A stretch of DNA of 64,000 nucleotides. Origin: Butyricicoccus_A sp963601915. Lineage in GTDB: Bacteria > Bacillota > Clostridia > Oscillospirales > Butyricicoccaceae. The notes beneath the pieces were generated by a model. It was not told the origin of the DNA and did not search any database. It worked only from the letters and a program-made list of their open reading frames with translations. The stretch lies in assembly GCA_963601915.1 (NCBI GenBank), contig CAVCGL010000002.1, positions 62,001-126,000 on the forward strand. The letters are read 5' to 3'. The position numbers and the translations under genes are program-made. This document shows positions 51,262-60,948 of the stretch, piece after piece. The stretch's first letter is position 1. Every line of letters begins with the position of its first letter.

Positions 51262-52023
51262 ATGGATACGATGGAAAGACGTAGAAATGCAATTGCGGAA
51301 CTCATCAATCAAAAGGGAACCGTGAGCTTTTCTACCATCAAAGAACATTTCCCGAACGTTTCGGAAATGACGCTTCGTACCGATCTAAAGGCGTTGGACG
51401 AGGCAAAACAGATAGTAAGAATCCATGGTGGAGCAAAATCTGTACAATTGGTTATCAATACGGATGATTTCTTCAATCGAAGAGCCATTCGTAATATTCA
51501 GGAGAAACAGGAGATTGCAAAAAAAGCATTGCGGCTGATTCGGCCGGATACGGCAATCTTTCTGGACTCCGGCAGCACAACGACGGAATTGGCGCGGCTG
51601 TTTCCGGATCAATCCAACCTCATCTATACAACCGGACTCAGCTGTGCCACCGAGCTGGCTGGCTTAGAACAGCCTGTCATTATGCTGCCGGGCGGACGGC
51701 TCAATCGTTATAGTATCAGCACGTATGGTACGACGGCGATTCGAGATCTGGAACGTGTCAATTTTCATCAGGCATTTTTGGGAATCACAGGCTACACGCT
51801 GCAAGCGGGTTTTACCTGCGGCAGCATAGAAGAAGCGCTGCTCAAGCGCACAGCCATGAAGCAGGCAGAACAGGTTATCGTCTTGATGGACTCTTCCAAG
51901 GTAGGTGTGAAGAGAAGCTATTCTATCTGCGCAATGGCAGAGGTAGACCTTGTGATTTCTGACGGACATCTTCCGAAAGAAGTGCTGGAGGAATGCGACC
52001 GGCATCATATTCCTGTCTTATAA
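51262..52023 (+). CDS. DeoR/GlpR family transcriptional regulator
   Basis: A 253-residue repressor. The N-terminal HTH reads MERRRNAIAELINQKGTVSF, then IKEHFPNVSEMTLRTDLKAL. The C-terminal sugar-phosphate sensor has IFLDSGSTTTELARLF and GITGYTLQAGFTCG. It is placed between the dehydrogenase and transporter genes and probably responds to their phosphorylated sugar. Confidence 0.92.
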   Translation: MDTMERRRNAIAELINQKGTVSFSTIKEHFPNVSEMTLRTDLKALDEAKQIVRIHGGAKSVQLVINTDDFFNRRAIRNIQEKQEIAKKALRLIRPDTAIFLDSGSTTTELARLFPDQSNLIYTTGLSCATELAGLEQPVIMLPGGRLNRYSISTYGTTAIRDLERVNFHQAFLGITGYTLQAGFTCGSIEEALLKRTAMKQAEQVIVLMDSSKVGVKRSYSICAMAEVDLVISDGHLPKEVLEECDRHHIPVL

Positions 52024-52075
52024 CATACCAAGGGTTCATCTTTTGCTCTTCTCTACAGGATAAGAGAGGTCTGAC

Positions 52076-53929
52076 ATGAAAAATAGGGTACAACAATTTG
52101 GTAAATTCCTATCCGGCATGGTTATGCCGAATATCGGAGCACTGATTGCGTTTGGTTTCCTTGCAGCGCTGTTTATTGATACAGGCTGGATTCCGAATGA
52201 ACAGCTCAACAGCATGGTTTCTCCGATGCTGACATACTTGATTCCGATTTTGATCGCATCCACCGGCGGCAAGATGGTCGGCGGAGACAGAGGCCGCGTT
52301 GTCGGTGCGATTGCTGTCATCGGTGCGATTATGAGCGATACATCCATCACGATGCTGATGGCTGCTATGGTTATGGGTCCGCTCGGCGGCTTCTGCATCA
52401 AGAAGTTCGATGAGAAGATGGAAGGACATATGCCAGCAGGCTTCGAGATGCTGATTAACAACTTCTCGGCAGGCATCATCGGCATGATTCTGGCCATTCT
52501 GGGCTATGCCGTTGTCGGCCCGGTTATGAGCGCTATTTTGACGGTGCTTGCAGCTGGCGTACATTTTCTGGTGGCACACAGCGTTTTGCCGCTGGTAGCC
52601 ATCTTTATCGAACCGGCAAAGGTTCTGTTCCTGAATAACGCGATCAACCACGGCATTTTCACTCCACTGGCAACAGCAGATGCCGCAGAGACCGGCAAGT
52701 CTATCATGTACATGCTGGAAGCCAATCCGGGTCCTGGTCTTGGCATCCTGCTCGCTTACATGTTCTTCTGTAAGGATCAGAAGACCAAGCAGTCTGCACC
52801 GGGCGCTGTTATCATTCATCTGTTCGGTGGTATTCATGAAATTTACTTCCCGTACATCCTGATGAATCCGCTGGTTATCGTTGCACCGATTGTCGGCAAC
52901 ATGGTAGCAATTTTCTGGTTCAGCATGACCAATTGCGGTCTGGTAGGTCCGGCGTCCCCTGGCTCTATCATCGCATTCCTGATGATGACACCGACCAGTG
53001 ATTTGTGGAAGGTTATCGTCGGTGTGCTGCTTGCAGCTGGCATTTCGTTTGCCATTGCATCTCCAATCGTCAGAATGGCTGGCGGTAAGAATTTGGAAGA
53101 CGCACAGAATCAGATGGCTGCTATGAAGGCAGAATCTAAGGGGCAGGCTGCACCGGTAGAGATCGCCAATGCATCCGGCGTGCAGAAGATTATCTTCGCC
53201 TGTGATGCAGGTATGGGCTCTTCGGCTATGGGTGCAACCAAATTTAGAAATCGCCTCAAGGGTGTTCGCCCGGACATTAAGGTAAGCAATACCTCTGTGG
53301 ACAATATTCCGGCGGACTGTAACATTGCTGTTGTACAGGCAACCTTGGCAGAGCGTGCACAGAAATGTGCGCCGCAGGCAAAGCTGGTCACGATTGAAAA
53401 TTTCTTGGCCGATCCGGCACTGGATGCACTGTATGAAATGCTGCAAAAAATAGATGCTGTTGCACCGCAGGCGGAAGCACAGCAGGAGACAGCTTCTCCC
53501 ATTGCAAATAAGCAGGTTATCTGCCGAGAAGGCGTCCGTCTGAATCAGAAATCGGTATCCAAGGAAGAAGCGATTCAGGCAGCAGGCGAATTGCTTGTGC
53601 AGCTCGGCTATGTCGATGAGAGTTACATTCCGGCGATGCAGGAGCGTGAAAAGCTCATCACAACATATATGGGCATGGGCGTTGCCATTCCGCACGGTAC
53701 CAGCCAGGCAAAGGGTACAGTAAAGAAAACAGGCATTGTATTTTTACAGTATCCGGAAGGCGTAGACTTTGGCGAGGAAAAGGCGCAGCTGGTATTCGGC
53801 ATTGCTGGTATCGGCAACGAGCATATGGATCTTCTGGCAAAGATTTGCAACATGCTGGAAGATGAAGCGGTTCTGGAAAAGCTCAAAACAACAGATGATC
53901 TGGATTGGGTTATGGAACAGCTGGACTAA
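52076..53929 (+). CDS. Mannitol-type PTS transporter, EIICBA fused
   Basis: A 617-residue protein with the mannitol PTS layout. The IIC membrane domain (about 1-340) has KMVGGDRGRVVGAIAVIGAI and the GGIHEIYFPYILM substrate motif. The IIB Cys (about 376) is in FACDAGMGSSAMG. After an Ala/Glu/Gln-rich linker, the IIA domain carries the His (540) in VAIPHGTS. It imports and phosphorylates a hexitol. The partner dehydrogenase is SorE-like rather than MtlD, so substrate could be mannitol, sorbitol or a ketose. A terminator follows. Confidence 0.94.
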   Translation: MKNRVQQFGKFLSGMVMPNIGALIAFGFLAALFIDTGWIPNEQLNSMVSPMLTYLIPILIASTGGKMVGGDRGRVVGAIAVIGAIMSDTSITMLMAAMVMGPLGGFCIKKFDEKMEGHMPAGFEMLINNFSAGIIGMILAILGYAVVGPVMSAILTVLAAGVHFLVAHSVLPLVAIFIEPAKVLFLNNAINHGIFTPLATADAAETGKSIMYMLEANPGPGLGILLAYMFFCKDQKTKQSAPGAVIIHLFGGIHEIYFPYILMNPLVIVAPIVGNMVAIFWFSMTNCGLVGPASPGSIIAFLMMTPTSDLWKVIVGVLLAAGISFAIASPIVRMAGGKNLEDAQNQMAAMKAESKGQAAPVEIANASGVQKIIFACDAGMGSSAMGATKFRNRLKGVRPDIKVSNTSVDNIPADCNIAVVQATLAERAQKCAPQAKLVTIENFLADPALDALYEMLQKIDAVAPQAEAQQETASPIANKQVICREGVRLNQKSVSKEEAIQAAGELLVQLGYVDESYIPAMQEREKLITTYMGMGVAIPHGTSQAKGTVKKTGIVFLQYPEGVDFGEEKAQLVFGIAGIGNEHMDLLAKICNMLEDEAVLEKLKTTDDLDWVMEQLD

Positions 53930-53967
53930 CTGACGCGCATAATAAAAATCACCTAAATTTTGAAGAG

Positions 53968-54001
53968 CGGTTGCTGTCGAGAGGCAGCAGCCGTTTTTCT
54001 T
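53968..54001 (+). terminator. Intrinsic terminator after the mannitol-type PTS gene
   Basis: CGGTTGCTGTC pairs with GGCAGCAGCCG (G-U) across GAGA and is followed by TTTTTCTTTTT. Confidence 0.87.
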
Positions 54002-54068
54002 TTTCTGGCAAGCACAAGACAAATATGCTATACTAAATAGCATAGCGAAAAAAGGAAGTATATGGTTT

Positions 54069-55430
54069 ATGAGACGGACAAAACAAACCGGTATGGATAT
54101 GGTATCCGGTTCGATGTGGGATAAGATCTTGCTGTTTGCACTGCCGCTTGCCGCGGGAAGTATGCTGCAGCAGCTATTCAATTCTGTAGATGCAGCGGTG
54201 GTTGGACGATTTGCCAGCAGTGAAGCCTTGGCGGCAGTCGGTGCTAATACCTCCGTCGTATCGTTGTTTATCAATTTATTTGTCGGCATTTCTGTCGGCA
54301 GCAATGTTGTGATTGCAAACAATATCGGAAAAGGCAAACGGGAACGCATCCCCGATGTGGTTCACACGACGATGCTGCTTGCGATGGTCAGTGGTCTGCT
54401 GCTGTTGTTTGCCGGCATCGTTGTTGCACGACCGTTGCTGCAGCTGCTTTCTACGCCGGAAAATGTACTGGATCTGGCAGTCGTGTATTTGCGGCTGTAT
54501 TGCTTAGGAATGCCGTTTATTATGACGTATAACTTTGCGGCGGCGATTTTGCGAAGCAAGGGAGATACCAAACGGCCGCTCTATTGTTTGGTTTTCTCCG
54601 GCTGTATCAATGCCGGATTGAATATCCTCTTTGTCGTTGGATTTCATCTCAGTGTAGCGGGTGTCGCGTTGGCAACCGTCATTGCCAATGGGGTCAGCTG
54701 TTCGATGGCGGTGTATTTTCTTATGCACGAGGAGGAAGAAATTCGCCTGCACTGGAACAAACTTGCCATTCACAGAGAGGAATTGTGGACGATTTTGCGC
54801 ATTGGTATTCCGGCGGGCGTGCAGGGCATTGTGTTTTCTTTTTCTAATGTGTGCATTCAGGCTGCTGTCAATACCTTTGGCTCTGCTGCGGTAGCCGGTT
54901 CTGCGATTTCCATGAATTTTGAATACATCACATGCTTTGCCTTTATGGGTTTTAATTCTGCTGCTGTGACGTTCACCAGTCAGAACTATGGCGCGGGAAA
55001 GGCAGAGCGATGTAAGCGGGTATGCCGTATTTGCATGCTCTGCGGTGTTTGCGTTTGTCTGGCGTTAGATGTATTTTTCTATCTGGGACGCGGATTGTGG
55101 ATCGGTTTCTTTACAACGGATGCAGCGACGGCTGCCTGTGCGGCGCAGAGAATGCAGATTGTGCTGCTGTTCCAGTGTCTTGCGTGCTCCTATGAAATCA
55201 GCGGTTCTGCGCTGCGAGGATATGGACATTCGTTGGTTCCTGCGCTGCTTACAGTGTTCGGCACCTGTATTTTTCGTGTGATTTGGGTCAATACAGTCGT
55301 TCCTGCACACCACACCCTGCCGGTTTTGTTCAGTATTTATCCGATTTCGTGGATTGTAACCGGCGTGATGGTACTCACGGCGTATTTCTTCGTCAGCCGC
55401 AAGGTACTGCATCAGTTGCCGAGAACATAG
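54069..55430 (+). CDS. MATE family efflux transporter
   Basis: A 453-residue, about 12-segment membrane protein. It starts MDMVSGSMWDKILLFALPLA, and the MATE halves show DAAVVGRFASSEALAAVGAN and MNFEYITCFAFMGFNSAAVTF. It exchanges organic cations or drugs for Na+ or H+. No nearby regulator or drug enzyme points to a substrate. The gene appears to be transcribed alone. Confidence 0.92.
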   Translation: MRRTKQTGMDMVSGSMWDKILLFALPLAAGSMLQQLFNSVDAAVVGRFASSEALAAVGANTSVVSLFINLFVGISVGSNVVIANNIGKGKRERIPDVVHTTMLLAMVSGLLLLFAGIVVARPLLQLLSTPENVLDLAVVYLRLYCLGMPFIMTYNFAAAILRSKGDTKRPLYCLVFSGCINAGLNILFVVGFHLSVAGVALATVIANGVSCSMAVYFLMHEEEEIRLHWNKLAIHREELWTILRIGIPAGVQGIVFSFSNVCIQAAVNTFGSAAVAGSAISMNFEYITCFAFMGFNSAAVTFTSQNYGAGKAERCKRVCRICMLCGVCVCLALDVFFYLGRGLWIGFFTTDAATAACAAQRMQIVLLFQCLACSYEISGSALRGYGHSLVPALLTVFGTCIFRVIWVNTVVPAHHTLPVLFSIYPISWIVTGVMVLTAYFFVSRKVLHQLPRT

Positions 55431-55444
55431 ACTGCAAAAAATCA

Positions 55445-55473
55445 TTGCATTTGAGAGAAAAAAGAGGTATAAT
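55445..55473 (+). promoter_or_regulatory. Sigma-A promoter of the sigma-54 activator gene
   Basis: TTGCAT (55445-55450) and TATAAT (55468-55473) are 17 bp apart. Confidence 0.65.
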
Positions 55474-55516
55474 GACTAAAAGTCAATGAATATTAGTCAC
55501 GAAATATATTCGTGAC
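55473..55516 (+). promoter_or_regulatory. Two palindromes at the activator promoter
   Basis: TGACTAAAAGTCA (55473-55485) is a perfect palindrome abutting the -10 box. GTCACGAA-ATATA-TTCGTGAC (55496-55516) is a second, with 8-bp arms. They look like operators or an RNA hairpin near the transcript start. Confidence 0.45.
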
Positions 55517-55588
55517 ACACAAGAGAGAGAAGCCTGCCGCGAGAACGATGAAGGAGAGGGACTTGTGGAATAGGAGGTTAAATGGGAT

Positions 55589-57310
55589 ATGAAGTATCAG
55601 GAGATTATGAAGGTGTTATCCGAGTGCGGAATGGGAGCTGTACTCGTGACGGAAAACTGGGAAATTCGAGAGGTCAATGAGACCGGTATTCAATTGCTGC
55701 ACGGCTCAGAACACAACTGGCTGATAGGAAAGCGGCTGTCTGATATTGCAGCACCGCTGTGTCTGGAATCGGAACAAAACATCTATGCCTGTATGGGATT
55801 CAATGAATATTTATTGCGCTGTCCTGCGCCGTCTGCGGATGACCTGCCGGAGTATTGCCGGTTGGTTGTTTTTCGGACGGCAACACGAGATGCACAGTGC
55901 GATATGTTTGAACATGCCCTAGAGCAGGTCAGCGATGCGGTCGTGATGTGCGATGCAGAAACGCGCATCAATTTTTTAAACAACGCCTGTATTCAGATGG
56001 ATGAGGTCGTGCCGAGCGATGTCATCGGCGAGAAAAATGAAAAGGTTTATGAGCCGCTGGATGGACAAGAACTAATTATTCCGCAGGCGATTCGCAAAAA
56101 ACAGATTTATTTGGGACGTCGGCAGATTTACACCACACGGTATAACAAGAATGTAGACATTACTTCTAATACCTATCCAATTATACAGAACGGGCAGGTA
56201 CTGGGTGGATACAGCATCATGAAGGATTGGAGCGCTGTTGACTCGCTCAATAAAAAGATTGTCGAGCTGCAGGCGAAGCTGATTGCCCAGAGCGATCCGA
56301 GCAAGCACACCAGCGGAAAGAGCGCGCTGACGGCTCGGTATCACTTTGAAGATATTATGCATATCAGCGATGCGATGGAAAGCATGATGGAGCAATGTCG
56401 GCAGGCGGCAAAGTCCGATTCCTCCGTGATGATTTACGGTGAAACCGGCACTGGCAAAGAACTGCTTGCGCAGAGCATTCACAACGCCAGCCGTCGTGCC
56501 AATGGCCCGTTTTTGGCGATTAACTGTGCGGCAATACCGGAAAATCTGTTGGAAGGCCTGCTGTTTGGCACAGAAAAAGGGGCATATACAGGTGCAGAGC
56601 GGCGACAGGGATATTTTGAACAGGCCAATAATGGCACCTTGCTGTTGGATGAGTTGAATTCTATGAATATTAACCTACAGGCAAAGCTGCTTCGCGTCTT
56701 GCAGGATGGTATGGTGCGTCGTGTCGGTGGATCGTCGGAGATTCATGTCGATGTGCGCGTGCTGTCCAATCTGAATATTCCGCCGCAGCAGGCGATTGAT
56801 GAAAACAAATTGCGCCGCGACCTGTTTTATCGGTTGGGCGTTGTCAATATTGCGATTCCGCCTCTGCGGGAGCGCAAGGAAGACATTCCGTTGTTGGCGA
56901 AGCAGTTTATTATGAAGTGCAATGCCAAGCTCTCGCGTAATGCACGTGATTTATCACCGGAAACACAGGAACTGTTTCAGGCATATGATTGGCCGGGCAA
57001 TGTGCGCGAATTGGAACACGCCATTGAGCACGCAATTAACGTCCTGCCAGATGATGAATCGCTGATTACGCCGGAATATATTCCCGGCTACATGCAGCAG
57101 GTATCTCACAAAAAAACAGCAGAAACACCGACGCCGCAGTTGGGATCATCGCTGAACAGTACGATCAAAGACGTAGAATGCAATGCGATCTGTAAGATTC
57201 TCAAGGAAAATGGAGGCAATATTTCGGAATCGGCACGTGTGCTGAAAATGAGCCGCCAGAGCTTACAGTACCGCATCCGAAAATACGGCATTAACGTCAA
57301 AGAATTATAA
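55589..57310 (+). CDS. Sigma-54-dependent transcriptional activator with PAS domain
   Basis: A 573-residue bacterial enhancer-binding protein. The N-terminal half (about 105-230) is PAS-like (VSDAVVMCDAETRINFLNNA). The AAA+ domain has Walker A YGETGTGKE (about 284-291), the sigma-54-contacting GAYTGA loop (about 331-336), and Walker B GTLLLDELNSM. The C-terminal Fis-type HTH has GNISESARVLKMSRQSLQYR. No receiver domain is present, so the PAS region probably senses a metabolite. Targets are probably the two sigma-54 promoters downstream at 57640 and 60736. Confidence 0.94.
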   Translation: MKYQEIMKVLSECGMGAVLVTENWEIREVNETGIQLLHGSEHNWLIGKRLSDIAAPLCLESEQNIYACMGFNEYLLRCPAPSADDLPEYCRLVVFRTATRDAQCDMFEHALEQVSDAVVMCDAETRINFLNNACIQMDEVVPSDVIGEKNEKVYEPLDGQELIIPQAIRKKQIYLGRRQIYTTRYNKNVDITSNTYPIIQNGQVLGGYSIMKDWSAVDSLNKKIVELQAKLIAQSDPSKHTSGKSALTARYHFEDIMHISDAMESMMEQCRQAAKSDSSVMIYGETGTGKELLAQSIHNASRRANGPFLAINCAAIPENLLEGLLFGTEKGAYTGAERRQGYFEQANNGTLLLDELNSMNINLQAKLLRVLQDGMVRRVGGSSEIHVDVRVLSNLNIPPQQAIDENKLRRDLFYRLGVVNIAIPPLRERKEDIPLLAKQFIMKCNAKLSRNARDLSPETQELFQAYDWPGNVRELEHAIEHAINVLPDDESLITPEYIPGYMQQVSHKKTAETPTPQLGSSLNSTIKDVECNAICKILKENGGNISESARVLKMSRQSLQYRIRKYGINVKEL

Positions 57311-57374
57311 TTTTTTAGAATCTATCCGCTTGTCGTAAAGATAAGCGGATATTTTTATCGCTGTAACAGCATGC

Positions 57375-57490
57375 CTGTGCAAAAAAATCATGCGGCGTAT
57401 GCAAAAAAATATAGCGTGTGCTATCAATTTTTGCATGTGGTGCAAAATGTGCATGCATGGTGCAAAAATTGCATGCAGAAAAGTGCAAAA
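57375..57490 (+). promoter_or_regulatory. Candidate enhancer region for the sigma-54 activator
   Basis: Repeated TGCAAAA/TTTTGCA elements cluster here, including the inverted pair TTTTGCA-N5-TGCAAAA at 57429-57447. They lie about 195 bp before the sigma-54 promoter. The 57311-57844 gap holds no gene otherwise. Confidence 0.6.
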
Positions 57491-57639
57491 GAATTCTGCC
57501 AATATGCTCTTCCTGCTGTCAAGAAAAGAAAGGGAATAAAAGGAAATTTTGTCGTTTTTCACAAATACATCGCAAAATAACTGAACAAGATTCACAAAAA
57601 GAAAATTTCTTGTTGAATTTTCACGAAAAGAAATTGGTT

Positions 57640-57656
57640 TTGGCACGGCGATTGCA
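57640..57656 (+). promoter_or_regulatory. Sigma-54 (-24/-12) promoter of the AGCS gene
   Basis: TTGGCACGGCGATTGCA is an exact match to the YTGGCACG-N4-TTGCW sigma-54 consensus. The start codon of the AGCS symporter follows about 190 bp later. Confidence 0.9.
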
Positions 57657-57844
57657 TCTATTTTAGTAAAGACGCTGCACTCCATAAAAATTCGTAGGAA
57701 AATTTTTAGACACATTGTCCGAGGGTGCACAAACAAAATCATGACGCTGAAAAAAACGGGAAGGAGGAACATTTTGTTCACAGACAACAGCGGCGTGATG
57801 GAGTAAAGAGAAAAAAAGATGGGAATCGAAAGGAGAAAGACACA

Positions 57845-59383
57845 ATGGATTTTTCTGCACTGATTATGCAAATCGACAACATTTTGTGGGCTACTCCGCT
57901 GATTATTTTGACATTTGGTCTTGCTTTGGTTTATTGCGTAGCAATTAAATTTGGCAACGTCACAAATATCAAATTGCAGTGGAAACTTCTCACAAAGGGC
58001 GAAGGCTCTGAGGAAGGCTTGTCCGCTTTTGAGACGTTCTGTTCGGTAGCTGCGTACCGCGTAGCGGTCGGCAACATCGGCGGCGTAATGGTAGCTATCA
58101 TGTATGGCGGCCCTGGCGCAGTTGTTTGGATGATTATCACCGCGCTGGTAACTTCCGCTATCGCATTCGCAGAGAACAGCCTTGGTCAGCTGTATAAAGT
58201 CCGCATGGACGGTCAGTACCGCGGCGGCCCATACTTCTATATGGAGCATGGTATTCCGATTAAGCCGCTCGGCAAGATTTTCGCAGTGCTGTTTGCGCTG
58301 TGTGCATGCATTGGCGTTCCGTTCTTTGTAACCGGTCCGTCTGCAAACAACATTGCTATGGCAATGGAGAACAGCTTCGGTGCTCCGCACTGGATCGTCG
58401 GTTTGATTATCGCTATTCTGTTGTTCTTGGTTATTTCCGGCGGCGTTCGTCGAATTGCTAAGTTCTCGACCATCATCGTTCCGTTCATGACGATTGGTTA
58501 TCTGATTATTACAGTTATTGTTTTGGTTACTCATGCGAGCAACATTGGCCCGACCCTGGCAATGATGTTCAGCAGCGCATTTGGCGGCGGACATGCAGTA
58601 TTCGGCGGTATGCTGGGTGCAGCATTCTCCTACGGCGTAAAGCGTGCTGTAAACTCTTCTGGCTCCGGTTTTGGTGAGACCCCTCCGTCTGCAGCAGCTG
58701 CTGAGACTCCGCATCCGGCAAACCAGGGCTTGGTAAACGCATTTTCCGTATACATCGACGTTGCCGTTTGTGCATGTTCCGGCATTATGGCTCTCGTTAC
58801 CGATTGCTTTAACGTTCTGAATGCAGATGGCACTACCTTTAAGTACATTGGCACTGGTTCCGCACAGATGCAGGCACAGGCTGACAGCATGACTGCAGGC
58901 GTTGTCTGGGTACAGGAAGCTGCAAACACCGCTCTGCCGGTTATCGGCGGCATCGTAATTGCAATCGCGCTGACCTGCTTTGCATATTCCACCTGTATTG
59001 CTTACTATTATGAAGGCGAGTCCGGTCTGGCTTATCTGACCCGCAATGCAAGCGATAAGACCCGTAAGACTCTGATTTGGGGCATCCGTATTGTTATGCC
59101 GGTATTCTTCTTCCTGTGGACGATGGTCACTGCTTCTACTGCATGGGCAATTTCCGAGGTTATGTTCGGCTTGATGTCTTGGCTCAACCTGATTACATTG
59201 ATCTTCCTGCTGCCGAATGTTAAGAAGATGTACGATGACTTCTTCCAGCAGCTCAAGGCTGGCATTGAGGTTCCGTATTTCAACCCGCAGAAGCTTGGCA
59301 TCAAGAATGTCGATCTGTGGATGGATATTAACAAGGATCTGATTGCAGAAGGCAAGGCAGAAGCAATTTACAACAAGAAGTAA
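57845..59383 (+). CDS. Sodium:alanine/glycine symporter (AGCS family)
   Basis: A 512-residue membrane protein with about 11 hydrophobic segments. AGCS marks include SAFETFCSVAAYRVAVGNIGG, AVVWMIITALVTSAIAFAEN, the NSLGQLYK region and GTGSAQMQAQADS. The ATG at 57845 follows GAAAGGAG; longer in-frame extensions include the promoter. It is controlled by a sigma-54 promoter and by the PAS activator encoded upstream. A 14-bp hairpin follows, then the isomerase gene. Confidence 0.91.
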   Translation: MDFSALIMQIDNILWATPLIILTFGLALVYCVAIKFGNVTNIKLQWKLLTKGEGSEEGLSAFETFCSVAAYRVAVGNIGGVMVAIMYGGPGAVVWMIITALVTSAIAFAENSLGQLYKVRMDGQYRGGPYFYMEHGIPIKPLGKIFAVLFALCACIGVPFFVTGPSANNIAMAMENSFGAPHWIVGLIIAILLFLVISGGVRRIAKFSTIIVPFMTIGYLIITVIVLVTHASNIGPTLAMMFSSAFGGGHAVFGGMLGAAFSYGVKRAVNSSGSGFGETPPSAAAAETPHPANQGLVNAFSVYIDVAVCACSGIMALVTDCFNVLNADGTTFKYIGTGSAQMQAQADSMTAGVVWVQEAANTALPVIGGIVIAIALTCFAYSTCIAYYYEGESGLAYLTRNASDKTRKTLIWGIRIVMPVFFFLWTMVTASTAWAISEVMFGLMSWLNLITLIFLLPNVKKMYDDFFQQLKAGIEVPYFNPQKLGIKNVDLWMDINKDLIAEGKAEAIYNKK

Positions 59384-59391
59384 CAATCCTG

Positions 59392-59424
59392 CATTCCTGC
59401 CGGTCAATGCGACCGGCAGGAATG
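59392..59424 (+). other. Perfect hairpin between AGCS and isomerase genes
   Basis: CATTCCTGCCGGTC (59392-59405) and its inverted copy (59411-59424) form a 14-bp perfect stem with a 5-nt loop. It has no T-tail, so it may stabilise mRNA or lower expression of the downstream gene. Confidence 0.6.
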
Positions 59425-59493
59425 AAAAATAGACAAAACAAAGCATTTTTATTAAAATAAGAATATTATACATCAGAAAAGGAGATAGAGATT

Positions 59494-60444
59494 ATGTTAC
59501 AGCATCAGGACAGAAAGTTTAAGCTTGGTATGCACAGCTACACCCTGCATCTTTCCGGTTTCGGCGAAAGCTGGGGCTTTCAGGAGTATGGCGAACATCA
59601 TGCGTTCGAGCAGGTAAAGACGTTCAAGGATTTAGTAGATATTGCCGTTGATGTTGGCTTGGATGTTCTGCATATCACACTGGTAGACATTCAGAATGAT
59701 ACCTCTGATGAGCATCTGGCAGAGTGCCGCAAGTATGCAGAAGAGCACGGCATTGAGCTGGAGCTGAATATTTCCTTTAACGCACCATCCGATCCGCGTG
59801 TAAACTGCACGATTGAGGAGTCTCTCGAAATCGCACATAAACTCGGCTGCAAGCTGGTTAAGTACAGCACCGACGTGGAGCATCCGGAAAAATCCTCTCA
59901 TTCCTGCATGTGTGCATCTGTTATGGCACAGCTGGCAGTCATTGCTGAGAACTTCCGCAAGAACATTCCGACCATCGAAAAGTATGGTCTGCAGATTTCC
60001 ATTGAGAACCACTGCGATTTGTTCTCGGACGAAGTAATCTGGCTGGTGAAGGAACTGGCACATCCGCAGATCGGCGCTTGCTGCGATACCATCAACTCTC
60101 TGATGCTGATGGAAGGCATCGAGGAATGCGTGCGTAAGATGGCTCCGTATGTCAACTGCATTCATTTCTGCGATAACCGCGTATTTGCAGATCCGGACGG
60201 CACACATTCTCTGGGTACCGCTATCGGACAGGGCAATGTGGACTGCGTAGCTATCATGAAGATCCTGCGCGAGCAGGCTCCGGCACAGCTGGATACCATT
60301 GATTTGGAAATCGAGCTGCCGCTGTCCGGCTATACCATTGAGGAAGGCCGTGAGCTGGAGCTGAAGGGTCTGCGCGAGTCCTGCGAGTACATGTACAAGA
60401 CGCTGGGCATTGGCTATAACGCAGCCAAGATTTACGGCGAATAA
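59494..60444 (+). CDS. TIM-barrel sugar-phosphate isomerase/epimerase family protein
   Basis: A 316-residue AP-endonuclease-2-like TIM barrel. Metal ligands appear in SIENHCDLF, GACCDTINSL, NCIHFCDN and IDLEIELPL. Related enzymes include hydroxypyruvate isomerases and inosose or tagatose epimerases. It shares the sigma-54-driven unit with the AGCS transporter, which suggests it acts on the imported compound or a derivative. GAAAAGGAGATAG precedes ATG. Confidence 0.83.
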   Translation: MLQHQDRKFKLGMHSYTLHLSGFGESWGFQEYGEHHAFEQVKTFKDLVDIAVDVGLDVLHITLVDIQNDTSDEHLAECRKYAEEHGIELELNISFNAPSDPRVNCTIEESLEIAHKLGCKLVKYSTDVEHPEKSSHSCMCASVMAQLAVIAENFRKNIPTIEKYGLQISIENHCDLFSDEVIWLVKELAHPQIGACCDTINSLMLMEGIEECVRKMAPYVNCIHFCDNRVFADPDGTHSLGTAIGQGNVDCVAIMKILREQAPAQLDTIDLEIELPLSGYTIEEGRELELKGLRESCEYMYKTLGIGYNAAKIYGE

Positions 60445-60466
60445 TCCGCTGATTTTCTTCTTTCTG

Positions 60467-60504
60467 AAAAGAGCGAAACCAAATTTTGGTTTCGCTCTTT
60501 TCTT
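60467..60504 (+). terminator. Intrinsic terminator after the isomerase gene
   Basis: A nearly perfect stem (AAAAGAGCGAAACC and its complement at 60488-60501) with a T-rich end. Confidence 0.87.
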
Positions 60505-60592
60505 GCGTCTTAGGGCAGAAATGCGTATAATATATACGAATACTTGTTCAAAACGGTAACGTGCAAAAAATCTTGCGCATTTGGCAAAGCTG

Positions 60593-60634
60593 TTTTGCAT
60601 GGCGCAAAGGAATTTTGCATATATCATGCAAAAT
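60593..60634 (+). promoter_or_regulatory. Candidate enhancer sites for the BCCT sigma-54 promoter
   Basis: ATTTTGCAT-ATATC-ATGCAAAAT (60612-60634) is a perfect inverted repeat, and TTTGC-ATGGC-GCAAA lies next to it (60594-60608). Both share the TTTTGCA/TGCAAAA half-site seen upstream of the AGCS gene. The position is about 105 bp before the sigma-54 promoter. Confidence 0.6.
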
Positions 60635-60735
60635 ATGTCAGCAAGGGCTGGACAAAGCAAAACATTGGCAGAAGATACAGCTAAAAAAGCTGAAACTGTG
60701 CAAAAAACACAAAAATTTTGATAAAAAATCTCGAA

Positions 60736-60751
60736 TGGCATGGAATGTGCT
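60736..60751 (+). promoter_or_regulatory. Sigma-54 (-24/-12) promoter of the BCCT gene
   Basis: TGGCATGGAATGTGCT keeps the invariant GG and GC with 10-bp spacing. A leader of about 190 nt follows to the start codon, with no gene in it. Confidence 0.75.
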
Positions 60752-60948
60752 TCTATATAAGTAAAAACATTGAGTTGATTGAGGTAGGAAAAACAATCAT
60801 TCAATGCTTTGCCATTCGATTGACAGTTCAAACAAACGAGTGTGTTGTTACATTTTGCCAAAGCACACGCACGTGCAAAAACACTTGCATGTACAAATGC
60901 TGTTTGCAAGGAACTGACAAATACAAAGACAGAAAGAGGAAAACAAAA

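Noticed and set aside
57375..57490. TGCA-rich repeats taken as a possible CRISPR array
   Set aside because: Units are short, unevenly spaced and partly palindromic, with no regular spacers and no cas genes. They fit enhancer sites better.
57305..59473. A 722-codon open frame antisense to the AGCS symporter
   Set aside because: Same artefact of codon bias; the plus strand has clear AGCS motifs and ribosome site.
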